64,000 bases of DNA. Origin: a bacterium (GTDB lineage Bacteria; UBP15; UBA6099). The translations under genes were made by a program, and so were the position numbers. The notes beneath the pieces were generated by a model. The model was not told the origin of the DNA. It saw only the letters and a program-made list of their open reading frames with translations, and did no database searches. This document shows, piece after piece, positions 13,859-21,904 of this stretch; position 1 is the stretch's first letter; each line of letters opens with the position of its first letter. The stretch spans positions 1 through 64,000 of the forward strand of contig JAKQPS010000157.1 in the NCBI GenBank assembly GCA_029564595.1. Reading direction: 5' to 3'.

Positions 13859-15616
13859 TTAGTAATTTGATGTGAAGTCGATCATGAAGTCGTTGGTGTC
13901 TGCGAACCAGCGGGTGTTGATGCGCGTGCCGTAGAGGTCGTAGTCGACGTTGAAGTTTTTGGTGGAGAAATGGTTATTTTTGAGGCTGTAGATAAAGTCC
14001 GTGCGGAGTCTGCATTTTTTGTTGACGGTGTAATCAAGGCCGGAGGACAGGCTGCTGATGGTGGCTTCGCGGATGTCGTAAGTGGCTGACATGGCGGAAC
14101 TCCATTTAAGCCCTTTGGACTTGGAGACGTATAGCATGAGTTGTCGTTTGACGGTGGAGGAGCCTGTGTATCTGCTGTCAGTGAAATTATATCTGGCCTG
14201 AATCAACATACCCTGCCGGGGTCTGTGGCCTATGCGGGCGGAGGCGGACAGGCGGGCGCTGGGCCTGCCTTCGGTGTCGCCGCCAAGCCCGGTGGCTGTG
14301 TTCCAATCGATGCTGGTCTTTTTTGACAGCGCGATTGAAGGGCTGACGGCGGTGAGGGTGGTGTAAGCCGCCGTAACGGCGTCGGTATAGTCGTAGTTGT
14401 CCATTTTAATATGGGAGCTGACAGAGTAGCCGATGCCCCGCGTGTTGCCGTTGACGAACTTTCTGTTGCCGTCGAAGCTTACGAGGGCGTTCATAGTGGA
14501 CTGGCCGTAGTCGCCGTCTCCGGTTCTGCGGCCTGAGAGGTAGCCGTTAATTCTGGTTTTCTTGATGCCGCCCGCTGCTCCGAGCCGGAAACCTTTCGCC
14601 CCGGAAAGGTCGTAGTCCATCTGAAGGGTCTGCGACCTCATGCCGGCGGCGTAGCGCGACATGGACATTGTGTAGCCCCTGTCGCCGCCGAAGAGGTTGC
14701 GCATGTTGAACTGGCCGCTTGTCTGGGTGTTCATGCGGAAGGATTGGCGCAGGTCCGCCGAATAAGATTTCGAGTTGTCTCCGTGGTAGTTCATATCGAC
14801 GAAGCCTCTGAAGTCGCGGGCTTCTTTATAGCGCACGTTTGCGCCGACTTTCCAGTCCGCGTTCGAGCCGTAGCTGACGTTGCGGATGCGCCATTTGCCG
14901 GTGGTGTATTTTTTGCTGGTGTTGGTCCAGAAAGGGAGGGACATTACTTTGTTGCCTTTTACCCACATGGTGGCGCGCCACGCTTCATACTGGTCGCCGG
15001 GATAGACGCGCATGCGCGCGGCGGTCACGGCGTTCGCGGTGAGGTAAGGCTCTTCGTAGATGTAGACCGCGTCGCTCATTAGAGGTTCTTGAGCTGTTTC
15101 GTACAGTTCTTCGCCTACGAGATAAAAAGTTCTGACTCCGCTTTGGGTTTGAGTGAGGACGCCCGCCGCGCGGTCCAAGTCGAACCTGAGTTGGTCGCCG
15201 GAGAAAGAAGCGCCGTCCATGCCTGTGACCTGAGCTTCGACGCGCTGGTCGAGCAGGTCGCCGGTCTCTTCGATGTCCGTCAATATCGGGTTGGTCGATG
15301 GAGTCCCAGCGTTGCCAGTTGTTGTGTCTGCGGACTTCTTCATAGTGGAAGCGATGACGTTTCCTTCGGCGTAAAAGACGTGCGATTTAACGTCCACTCG
15401 TATCGAGTCGGCTTGAAAGCGAAGGTTGCCGTGAAGAAGCTCGACCTGTCCGTCGCAGTAAATCACTTTGCGGTCGATGTCGAACATAATGTAGTTTGCG
15501 GTGACGGTGTAGTGGAGTTTGAGGGCGCGCGCGGGCACGGCGGCGGACACAACCGCAAGCGCGGCCAGCGCCGATGCCGCCGCGAGCAATGTTTTTCTTT
15601 TCAGCAAATCAAGCAC
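13859..15616 (-). CDS. LptD/OstA-like outer-membrane barrel protein
   Basis: About 585 residues from GTG at 15616; the open frame extends to 15703, but the extra N-terminus lacks character, and a TTG at 15607 is also possible. A signal peptide (LLKRKTLLAAASALAALAVV ... ARA) is followed by an OstA/LptA-type domain (VIYCDGQVELLHGNLRFQAD, VFYAEGNV) and then a long alternating-residue barrel ending in an aromatic (DFTSNY). This is the layout of LptD, which inserts lipopolysaccharide in the outer membrane; it is shorter than the roughly 780 residues of E. coli LptD, and cysteines for the LptD disulfide are not seen in the exported part. It may be an LptD paralogue. Follows wecB on the same strand. 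Confidence 0.75.
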   Translation of the reverse strand: MLDLLKRKTLLAAASALAALAVVSAAVPARALKLHYTVTANYIMFDIDRKVIYCDGQVELLHGNLRFQADSIRVDVKSHVFYAEGNVIASTMKKSADTTTGNAGTPSTNPILTDIEETGDLLDQRVEAQVTGMDGASFSGDQLRFDLDRAAGVLTQTQSGVRTFYLVGEELYETAQEPLMSDAVYIYEEPYLTANAVTAARMRVYPGDQYEAWRATMWVKGNKVMSLPFWTNTSKKYTTGKWRIRNVSYGSNADWKVGANVRYKEARDFRGFVDMNYHGDNSKSYSADLRQSFRMNTQTSGQFNMRNLFGGDRGYTMSMSRYAAGMRSQTLQMDYDLSGAKGFRLGAAGGIKKTRINGYLSGRRTGDGDYGQSTMNALVSFDGNRKFVNGNTRGIGYSVSSHIKMDNYDYTDAVTAAYTTLTAVSPSIALSKKTSIDWNTATGLGGDTEGRPSARLSASARIGHRPRQGMLIQARYNFTDSRYTGSSTVKRQLMLYVSKSKGLKWSSAMSATYDIREATISSLSSGLDYTVNKKCRLRTDFIYSLKNNHFSTKNFNVDYDLYGTRINTRWFADTNDFMIDFTSNY

Positions 15617-15830
15617 TATAAGACAACCTGCCGCATTAAACCCGAAAACAATCCGGGTACGCCAATATAACGCGCGGATTCCTCCGCAACCGTATTGTAT
15701 CATTATTAAAAAGCAATGTCAGCGAGGAAAAAATAATATATGGATAATAGATTTTTGGGGATTTGCGGTGAAACCATTTTTTTGCAAAAAACAGGTTTCC
15801 CCGCGCCCCTTCCGAAAAAAACTCTTGATC

Positions 15831-15872
15831 GCCGATTTTGCTGAACTTCGTTCTTGCAAAATCGGCTTTTTT
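15831..15872 (+). terminator. strong hairpin, probably a bidirectional terminator
   Basis: GCCGATTTTGC (15831-15841) pairs perfectly with GCAAAATCGGC (15856-15866), followed by TTTTTT. The loop contains GAAC-TTC-GTTC, which can pair further. On the minus strand the stem is followed after about 9 nt by seven T, so it could end wecB transcription before the LptD-like gene. The 300-bp gap 15617-15916 otherwise holds nothing recognisable. Confidence 0.65.
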
Positions 15873-15916
15873 CTTAGATTTATGAAAACCAGAAGTATGG
15901 CGACGTTGACACAAAC

Positions 15917-17062
15917 TTAATATAACAGAGATTCCAGTTTTGAGACGATGCGGGGGGCGGCATGGCCGTCCCAGAGTTCGGGTATGCGCCCCTGTTTCCA
16001 GTCGCCGCGCAGTGCGGCGGCAGCGGCGGCGGAGATTTTTCCGGCGTCTGAGCCGACAAGGATGTTTGTGCCGATGTCAACAGTGACGGGGCGCTCGGTG
16101 TTTTCGCGGATTGTGGCGCACGGGACGCCCAGCCAAGTGGTCTCCTCCTGAATGCCGCCGGAATCGGTGAGGACGATTTTTGCGTTCATGGTGAGGGAGA
16201 GGAATTCCAGATATCCGAGAGGTTCCATGATGAAGATTTTTCCGGCGGGCGTGGAAGCGCCGTCCCAAGCGGCGAAATGGTCGTCCAGCCCGAACCGGCG
16301 TATGTTGTTGACGGTTCTGGGGTGAGCCGGGAAAAAGACGGGGGCTTCGGCGGCGGCGGCTTCGAGAGCGGAGATGATGCGGGAGAATGTGGCGGGGTCA
16401 TCCACGTTGGAGGGTCTGTGAAGGGTGAGGGCGGCGTAATCGCCGGAGAAATCGCCGAGAGGGCGGGCCGATTCGCCGTTGCGCACGCGGCGCGCGTTTT
16501 CCGCCAGAGTGTCAATCATGACGTTGCCGACGAAGAAAATGTTGTCTTCCGCGACGCCTTCTCGCAGGAGGTTGTCGCGTCCGCTAGGCTCTGTGATGAA
16601 GAGGAAAGAGGAGATCGAGTCTGTGAGGACGCGGTTGATTTCTTCTGGCATGGAGCGGTCGAAGCTGCGGAGGCCGGCTTCCACGTGTGCGACCGGGATC
16701 ATGAGTTTTGCGGACACGAGGGAGCAGGCGAGGGTGGAGTTGACGTCGCCGACCACTAGAACGAGGTCGGGTTTTAATTCGAGGACGGCTTTTTCGAAGG
16801 CGAGCATGACGGCGGCGGTCTGGGCCGCGTGGCTTCCGGAGCCGACTTCGAGGAAAACGTCGGGCCGGGGGATGTTCAACTCGTCGAAGAAACTCTGAGA
16901 CATGTTGTGGTCGTAGTGCTGTCCGGTGTGGACGAGGATGGGGCGCAGGGAGGGGCTGGCGGCCATAGCGCGCATAATCGGGGCCACTTTTACAAAGTTC
17001 GGTCTCGCCCCCGCGACGATGAAGACTTTCTTTTTTTTCGACTCAGTCATGATTTCATCCAT
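15917..17062 (-). CDS. wecB: UDP-N-acetylglucosamine 2-epimerase (non-hydrolysing)
   Basis: Converts UDP-GlcNAc to UDP-ManNAc for surface polysaccharide. 381 residues from ATG 17062, chosen because GGAGG lies 5 nt upstream; a further ATG at 17080 would overlap the preceding stop but has no SD. Family blocks: VAGARPNFVKVAPI, VHTGQHYDHNMS, VVGDVNSTLA, HVEAGLRSFDRSMPEEINR, FVGNVMIDTL, LTLHRPSNVD, LTDSGGIQEE, RENTERPVT. All usual catalytic acids and His residues in these blocks are present. Last gene of the run AAA ATPase-DUF4276-wecB. Confidence 0.95.
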   Translation of the reverse strand: MDEIMTESKKKKVFIVAGARPNFVKVAPIMRAMAASPSLRPILVHTGQHYDHNMSQSFFDELNIPRPDVFLEVGSGSHAAQTAAVMLAFEKAVLELKPDLVLVVGDVNSTLACSLVSAKLMIPVAHVEAGLRSFDRSMPEEINRVLTDSISSFLFITEPSGRDNLLREGVAEDNIFFVGNVMIDTLAENARRVRNGESARPLGDFSGDYAALTLHRPSNVDDPATFSRIISALEAAAAEAPVFFPAHPRTVNNIRRFGLDDHFAAWDGASTPAGKIFIMEPLGYLEFLSLTMNAKIVLTDSGGIQEETTWLGVPCATIRENTERPVTVDIGTNILVGSDAGKISAAAAAALRGDWKQGRIPELWDGHAAPRIVSKLESLLY

Positions 17063-17076
17063 GCCGGCCTCCAATT

Positions 17077-17715
17077 TCAACGAGGAAGGCTCCGCTTCTG
17101 AGCGTTTTTGGCGGCTGCCAGTATTTCATCGGTAAACTTCTTGAAATTAGGACATTTGTCACGCACGGTATCAGGCGAGAGTTTTTTAAAAAGATTGACG
17201 CCGTCAATAGTCTTTTTATAGCTGTAATTTTTTTTGTTTTTTCTAAAAAGTTCCTTGAGCAGTTTTGCCGGAGGGGTGTCGAAGTCAACTGTTTCCGGGT
17301 TGTCGCAGCAACCGGGCAGCTTGATCTCGTTGGGGAATATTTTAGGGTCGCTGAGCAACCATGCTTCCAGTTCATGAACCGCGAAATGCTGGTGGAATTT
17401 AGGCCTGCATTCTTTTGGCAAAGACTCTATGATTTTTTTTCTTGCGAAATTGGTTTTTTCATCGACAGTGTTTCCGCCTTTGCACTTTTCCGGCAATCCA
17501 TAGAGGTCGAGCAATCCGAAGATGGCGATTACTTCGCTATTATCAAGATGTAATTGAGATTTTTTGCCGGCGCGTTTTAAATAATCGCCGCAACCATCAA
17601 AAACAATAGGTTTGACGCTTATCTTTTTGTCCAGTTGAGAATCCAACCACTTTTTAAGAAAAACTTGAGTTATTATGTTTTCAGTTTTGCCTTCGACGAA
17701 AAGAAGTATTTTCAT
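17077..17715 (-). CDS. DUF4276-type TOPRIM-like protein, probable effector of an ATPase pair
   Basis: 212 residues. The N-terminal LLFVEGKTEN carries the TOPRIM-type Glu, and GLLDLYGLP matches the DxYGxP block that I recall as characteristic of DUF4276, followed by FAVHELEAWLLSDP (relatives: HEFEALLFSDP). TOPRIM-type folds cut or relax nucleic acids. It starts 3 nt after the stop of the AAA ATPase, so the two are surely co-translated. AAA plus TOPRIM pairs occur in anti-phage systems (OLD, PARIS, AbiL types), though this pairing is not one I can name. Lysine-rich and less GC-rich than wecB, which suggests transfer. Confidence 0.75.
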   Translation of the reverse strand: MKILLFVEGKTENIITQVFLKKWLDSQLDKKISVKPIVFDGCGDYLKRAGKKSQLHLDNSEVIAIFGLLDLYGLPEKCKGGNTVDEKTNFARKKIIESLPKECRPKFHQHFAVHELEAWLLSDPKIFPNEIKLPGCCDNPETVDFDTPPAKLLKELFRKNKKNYSYKKTIDGVNLFKKLSPDTVRDKCPNFKKFTDEILAAAKNAQKRSLPR

Positions 17716-17718
17716 GGA

Positions 17719-18957
17719 TCATCCGCCGATTTCTCTATCGAGCCATAGTCTGCCGAGGGTGTATTCCTCCAGCCACTTGGAAAGGGAATCGCGGTCAAGT
17801 CTTTTCGCAGTGGTCGCGCCGTCTTCTTTTTCCACGACCACGACTGATTCCGGCATGTCGGAGAAGGCGCTTAAAAGTTCGGGAGAGTGAGTGGAAACAA
17901 TAAGTTGAGTTCTGTTTGACGCGTCTTTGATAAGCTCCGCGATGATGCCGAGCATAGAAGGGTGCATTCCAAGTTCAGGTTCGTCGATACAGATTATCGG
18001 CGGGGGTTCAGGGGAGAGAAGAATCGCGGAAAGCATCAGGAAAAGGATGGTTCCGTCAGACAGATCGGCGGGTGAAAGCTCGCGGTTGAGCGTTTTCGAG
18101 CGCCATTTCATATAGACTCTGCCGTTTTCGAGAGGCGGGAATGTCAATTCTTCAAAGTCGTCGCCGAAAGCCGCTTCGAGAGTGTTGTTAAGTTGTTCTT
18201 CGAACTCTTTATTGCCGGTGTAAAGAGTGTGAAGGACGGCGATGAGGTTGTCGCCGTTCGATTCCAACACCTTTTCCGATCTCGTGACAGTCGAATGTCT
18301 AGCTTCTGCTTCCGGGCCATGATTTAGGTTTCGGTAAAATGAACAGTCATTAAAAAAGTTGATGAACCTATATATTTGTAATTCAGTATAATTTTTCCAT
18401 CCATTTTTGATTGAATCCATATTAAAAAACATGGATTCGCTATCTTTAAAAATATCGAACACAGCCGCTGGAATATCGCTATTAATTTCTTTCGTGAAAT
18501 ATTCTTTTCCATCTCTGTTAATAATCGTGCCTGTGTAATTGGATAAATCATCATCATTGGCAATATTCTCGACATGGAGTTTTTCTAATTCAATGCCATA
18601 TTCGCTTGAGGCTCTCAATTGTTCAAGTCTTAAACTATAAACATATCGTCTTTTTACTAAATTGGATGCGTTTTCTTCCGGGTTTTCGTTGAAGCCAAAA
18701 CGATGAGAGCGTATTGTTGCCTCAAAACCGATTTCCTTTGCGGTTCCATTCCAAAGAATGGGGATCATGCCGCCGTGTTTTTTCATAATGGCGTCGCGAA
18801 GTTTGCCGGAGACGGCGTCGGAAAGAAGTTCAAGGGCGCTGATTATGTTGCTTTTGCCGCTGGAGTTGGGGCCGATGAGGATGTTTACGGGCATAAGGTC
18901 TAGGTTGAGATTTTTTAAAGATCTGAAACCTTCGACTTTGAAATTTTTGATAATCAT
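17719..18957 (-). CDS. AAA ATPase of the RecF/OLD type (AAA_15/AAA_21)
   Basis: 412 residues from ATG 18957, which has AGGAG 8 nt upstream; a TTG two codons earlier is less likely. N-terminal IIKNFKVEGFRSLKNLNLDLMPVN is the typical SMC/RecF-like start. Walker A is ILIGPNSSGKSNIISALELL (about 28-47), the ABC-type signature LSPADLSDGTILFLML (about 300), Walker B PPPIICIDEPELGMHP, and the switch His STHSPELLSAF. Paired with the adjacent DUF4276 gene. Likely role is sensing or gating a nuclease partner in defence. The middle (about 90-230) is AT-rich and variable, as expected for such sensors. Confidence 0.85.
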   Translation of the reverse strand: MIIKNFKVEGFRSLKNLNLDLMPVNILIGPNSSGKSNIISALELLSDAVSGKLRDAIMKKHGGMIPILWNGTAKEIGFEATIRSHRFGFNENPEENASNLVKRRYVYSLRLEQLRASSEYGIELEKLHVENIANDDDLSNYTGTIINRDGKEYFTKEINSDIPAAVFDIFKDSESMFFNMDSIKNGWKNYTELQIYRFINFFNDCSFYRNLNHGPEAEARHSTVTRSEKVLESNGDNLIAVLHTLYTGNKEFEEQLNNTLEAAFGDDFEELTFPPLENGRVYMKWRSKTLNRELSPADLSDGTILFLMLSAILLSPEPPPIICIDEPELGMHPSMLGIIAELIKDASNRTQLIVSTHSPELLSAFSDMPESVVVVEKEDGATTAKRLDRDSLSKWLEEYTLGRLWLDREIGG

Positions 18958-19080
18958 GAACAAATCTCCTAGAGCCGGCTAAAAGCCTGACAACTTATAT
19001 GTGAATTTTACATTTTTCCGACGGATAGCGCCATCGGAGGGGAAAAAGAGGGAGCGGAGCGCGGGCGGCGAGGGTGTGCC

Positions 19081-19147
19081 CGGATTCTTGACCTCTGAAA
19101 AATATTGTAAATGTCTGCGATGGCTTTTTTCAGAGGTCGCGGATTCT
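19081..19147. mobile_element. 51-bp MITE-like insertion with 8-bp flanking repeats
   Basis: Perfect 13-bp inverted repeat GACCTCTGAAAAA (19090-19102)/TTTTTCAGAGGTC (19126-19138) with a 23-nt centre. It is bounded by one unpaired base each side and then a direct repeat CGGATTCT (19081-19088 and 19140-19147), which looks like a target duplication. An operator for the downstream gene is the alternative, since TATAAT (19173-19178) lies 35 nt beyond it. The rest of the 18958-19285 gap shows no gene. Confidence 0.5.
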
Positions 19148-19285
19148 GGTTTAATTTGATTTGATAATGAGATATAATATCAAACTTAAATGCGCGCCGA
19201 AGGCGGAGCGCGCGGGGTTGATGTTGAGATTGACGTCAAGTTGCGGCGCGGGTTTTTCATAGGCGCGCGGTCGCGGCGGAACATA

Positions 19286-21334
19286 ATGATGAAATCAAAA
19301 GCAAGGATAATTCTCGGAGCGCTGGCGGTTCTTGTGACAGTCGTTTCCGGGGCGATGACGCGAGTCGCCGGGGCGGCTCCGGCTGTTTCATATATGGCCG
19401 CGTCAGAGGTCAAGCCCGGAATGGAAGGATACGGGCTGACGGTGTTTGAGGGGCTGGAGGTATCGAAATTCCCGGTGAAGATAAAAGGAGTGATGCCGGG
19501 GGCGGGAGTTAGCGGGGGGCCGCTGATACTGATAGAGTTGACCGGGCCGGAGCGGGAAAAATACGGCGGGGTGTCGATGGGGATGAGCGGCTCTCCGATA
19601 TATGTCGGGGGCAAGCTCATCGGAGCATTGTCCATGACTTTTCCGATGACGGATCATCATCTGGGCGGGGTGACGGATATCGCGTCCATGTTGAAGGCGG
19701 CGGAGTATGACGCGCCGAGGGCTGGGACGGTCGAGTTCGACGCGCCTTTCGAGCATGACGGAAAGGTTTTTACGAGAATAAGTTATGAAACTGGCAGAGA
19801 CGAGATAGCGGGGACATTATTTGCGAGCGCGGCGGCGGCTCCGGCGATGGTTCGCGGGGTGACGGCGCGAACGATGCCTTTTGCAAAGAGAATATTCGAG
19901 GGAACGGGAATAGAAGTGACGGACGCGGGCGGCGCATGGGCTGGGGCGAAAACGGGACGCACCGTAATCGGACCCGGCTCGGAGATAAAACCCGGCAGTT
20001 CGGTGGCTGTGTTGTTGTTGACGGGAGACATGGAAGTGTCGGCGGCGGGAACTGTGACGCACGTGGACGGCAAGCAAGCCCTGATGTTCGGGCATCCGCT
20101 GTTCAGGAAGGGAGATGTTAGGTATCTGCTGGCGGACGCGCCGGTGCTCGCGGTGGCGCGAGGCACTGACATGTCGTTCAAAGCCGCCGCGACCGGGGCG
20201 CTTCGAGGAGAGATAACTCAGGACCGCGGCCCGGCTCTGGTGGGACGGCTGGACAGTTTTCCTCTGCTGATACCGTTCGACATAACCGTCACTGACGGAG
20301 ATATCGGCAAGACGGAGAAGTATTCGTTCAAGGTGGCGCGGGACGAGGATTTGTTGAGCAATCTGGCGGCGATGGCGGCGCTCCAAAGTCTCGACAACAC
20401 TATCGACAGGCTCGGCAAAGGAACCTCCAGAGTGTCGTTTTCCATAGGATGTTCGACCTGCGAAAAACCTGTCGAAAGGGAAAACATGTTTTACGACGGG
20501 GACGACATCGCGGCGTTGTCTCTGGTGGAGTTCGTGACGGCTCTTCAACTGCTCAAGGACAACAAATACGCGGACGCGGAAGCGCGCAAGTTAAACCTGA
20601 ACGTCGAGATAGATTCGAAGAACTCTTACGCGCTTATAGAAAAAGTGGAGATAGACGGCGGGGACGAAGAGAAACCGGAAGCGGAAGAAACGAAGACGGG
20701 CGAAAATGCGGCATCCGCCGCCGAGCTGGATGCTAAAGCTGAAGAAAAAGAGCCGAGCGCGGCTGGAGAAAAGGCAAACAAGGAAAAGGAAAAGCCGCCG
20801 GTGGTGAAGCGCGGGCAGAAGCTGGGGCTGAAGGTGTCTGTGAGGCCGTACCGGAGCGAGACGGTAGAGGAAAAAATATGGTTGAAAGTGCCAGCCGACA
20901 TAGCGCCCGGACGCGCGGTGATAAGCGTTTTCTCCGGAGCCAGAGAGCTTCCGTCGGCGGCCCCGGAAATGTTGCTGATAAAAATCCAAGTCGAGGGGCA
21001 GGAAAGACAAGACGAAAAAGACCCTCATTTCCTTCGCGAAAGAAAGAAGGAGAAAAGTCTGGATGAAGTGTTGAAGGAGTTTTCGAGTCGTCCGATGAAC
21101 AACGAGCTTGTGGCGAACATCGAGTCATTAGGGTTCTCCGGGCCGGACGACGAAGACGAAGAAGAGTATGAAGACGAGGATCGGAACAGGGATGGAAGAG
21201 CGGGCAAGCTGACGGGCTGGGCTTTGGACGGCGTGGCGTCGATAAGGGTGGAGGTGGAGGACGAGTCGCCGAAGGTTTCTCCGAAAAGAAACATCAGAAA
21301 ATCTAGAATAAATACTCTCAAGGGAGAAAAATGA
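19286..21334 (+). CDS. SpoIVB/S55-type peptidase domain protein, exported
   Basis: 682 residues from ATG 19286; an upstream ATG (19190) would add 32 basic residues ahead of an otherwise good signal peptide (KARIILGALAVLVTVVSG...AGAAPA). The S55 serine block GVSMGMSGSPIYVGGKLIGAL is split here as MGMSGSPIY and GGKLIGAL (about residues 98-116), after a GYGLTVFEGLEVSKFPV segment; a later block LMFGHPLFRKGDV carries the candidate catalytic His. In SpoIVB the His precedes the Ser, so the order is reversed here. An acidic low-complexity linker (about 475-545) and C-terminal beta domain follow. Its stop lies 3 nt before purE. Confidence 0.75.
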   Translation: MMKSKARIILGALAVLVTVVSGAMTRVAGAAPAVSYMAASEVKPGMEGYGLTVFEGLEVSKFPVKIKGVMPGAGVSGGPLILIELTGPEREKYGGVSMGMSGSPIYVGGKLIGALSMTFPMTDHHLGGVTDIASMLKAAEYDAPRAGTVEFDAPFEHDGKVFTRISYETGRDEIAGTLFASAAAAPAMVRGVTARTMPFAKRIFEGTGIEVTDAGGAWAGAKTGRTVIGPGSEIKPGSSVAVLLLTGDMEVSAAGTVTHVDGKQALMFGHPLFRKGDVRYLLADAPVLAVARGTDMSFKAAATGALRGEITQDRGPALVGRLDSFPLLIPFDITVTDGDIGKTEKYSFKVARDEDLLSNLAAMAALQSLDNTIDRLGKGTSRVSFSIGCSTCEKPVERENMFYDGDDIAALSLVEFVTALQLLKDNKYADAEARKLNLNVEIDSKNSYALIEKVEIDGGDEEKPEAEETKTGENAASAAELDAKAEEKEPSAAGEKANKEKEKPPVVKRGQKLGLKVSVRPYRSETVEEKIWLKVPADIAPGRAVISVFSGARELPSAAPEMLLIKIQVEGQERQDEKDPHFLRERKKEKSLDEVLKEFSSRPMNNELVANIESLGFSGPDDEDEEEYEDEDRNRDGRAGKLTGWALDGVASIRVEVEDESPKVSPKRNIRKSRINTLKGEK

Positions 21335-21337
21335 TAA

Positions 21338-21904
21338 ATGGAAAAGAAGAAAAAGGCCGCCGCTAGGCAGAAAAGGGCGCAGGCCCCGGACGTGGCGGTT
21401 GTTATGGGAAGCGATTCCGACCTTAAAAGCATGACGGCGTGTTTTGAGACGCTGGACAGTTTCGGCGTGTCGTACGAGGCGCATATCGCGTCTGCGCACC
21501 GCACGCATGATTACGTGAAGAGGATAGTGACGACGTTTGACAACAATGGCGGAAAAGTGATGATAGCGGCGGCGGGGGCGGCGGCGCACCTGCCGGGAGT
21601 GGTCGCGGCGCTTACGAACCTGCCGGTGATAGGGGTTCCGATGGAATCGAAGATGCTGGGGCTGGACTCGCTGTTGTCGATAGCTCAGATGCCTGCCGGG
21701 ATGCCTGTGGCGACGGTGGCTGTGGGCGGATGCAAGAACGCGGCTCTGCTGGCTGTTCAGATACTGGCTCTGGGCAGGCCGGAGCTTGCCTCGCGCTACA
21801 GCAGGTTCAGGGCGCAGCAGGCGGAAGCCGTAATAAAGAAATCCGAGCGCCTGAGGACTTCGGGCTACAGGAACTACTTTTCGGAGGGCGGTTCGACGAG
21901 ATGA
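21338..21904 (+). CDS. purE: N5-carboxyaminoimidazole ribonucleotide mutase
   Basis: Class I PurE, which moves the carboxyl group from N5-CAIR to C4 in purine synthesis. 188 residues, slightly long because of a basic N-terminus. Blocks MGSDSD, SAHRTHDYV (catalytic His), AAAGAAAHLPGVVAA, GVPMESK, SIAQMPAGMPVATVAVGG. Its SD lies in the end of the S55 gene, and it overlaps purB by 4 nt (ATGA). Confidence 0.96.
   Translation: MEKKKKAAARQKRAQAPDVAVVMGSDSDLKSMTACFETLDSFGVSYEAHIASAHRTHDYVKRIVTTFDNNGGKVMIAAAGAAAHLPGVVAALTNLPVIGVPMESKMLGLDSLLSIAQMPAGMPVATVAVGGCKNAALLAVQILALGRPELASRYSRFRAQQAEAVIKKSERLRTSGYRNYFSEGGSTR

Noticed and set aside
17063-17080. wecB start at ATG 17080 giving a 4-nt overlap
   Set aside because: The ATG at 17062 has GGAGG at ideal distance and the extra residues lack family similarity.
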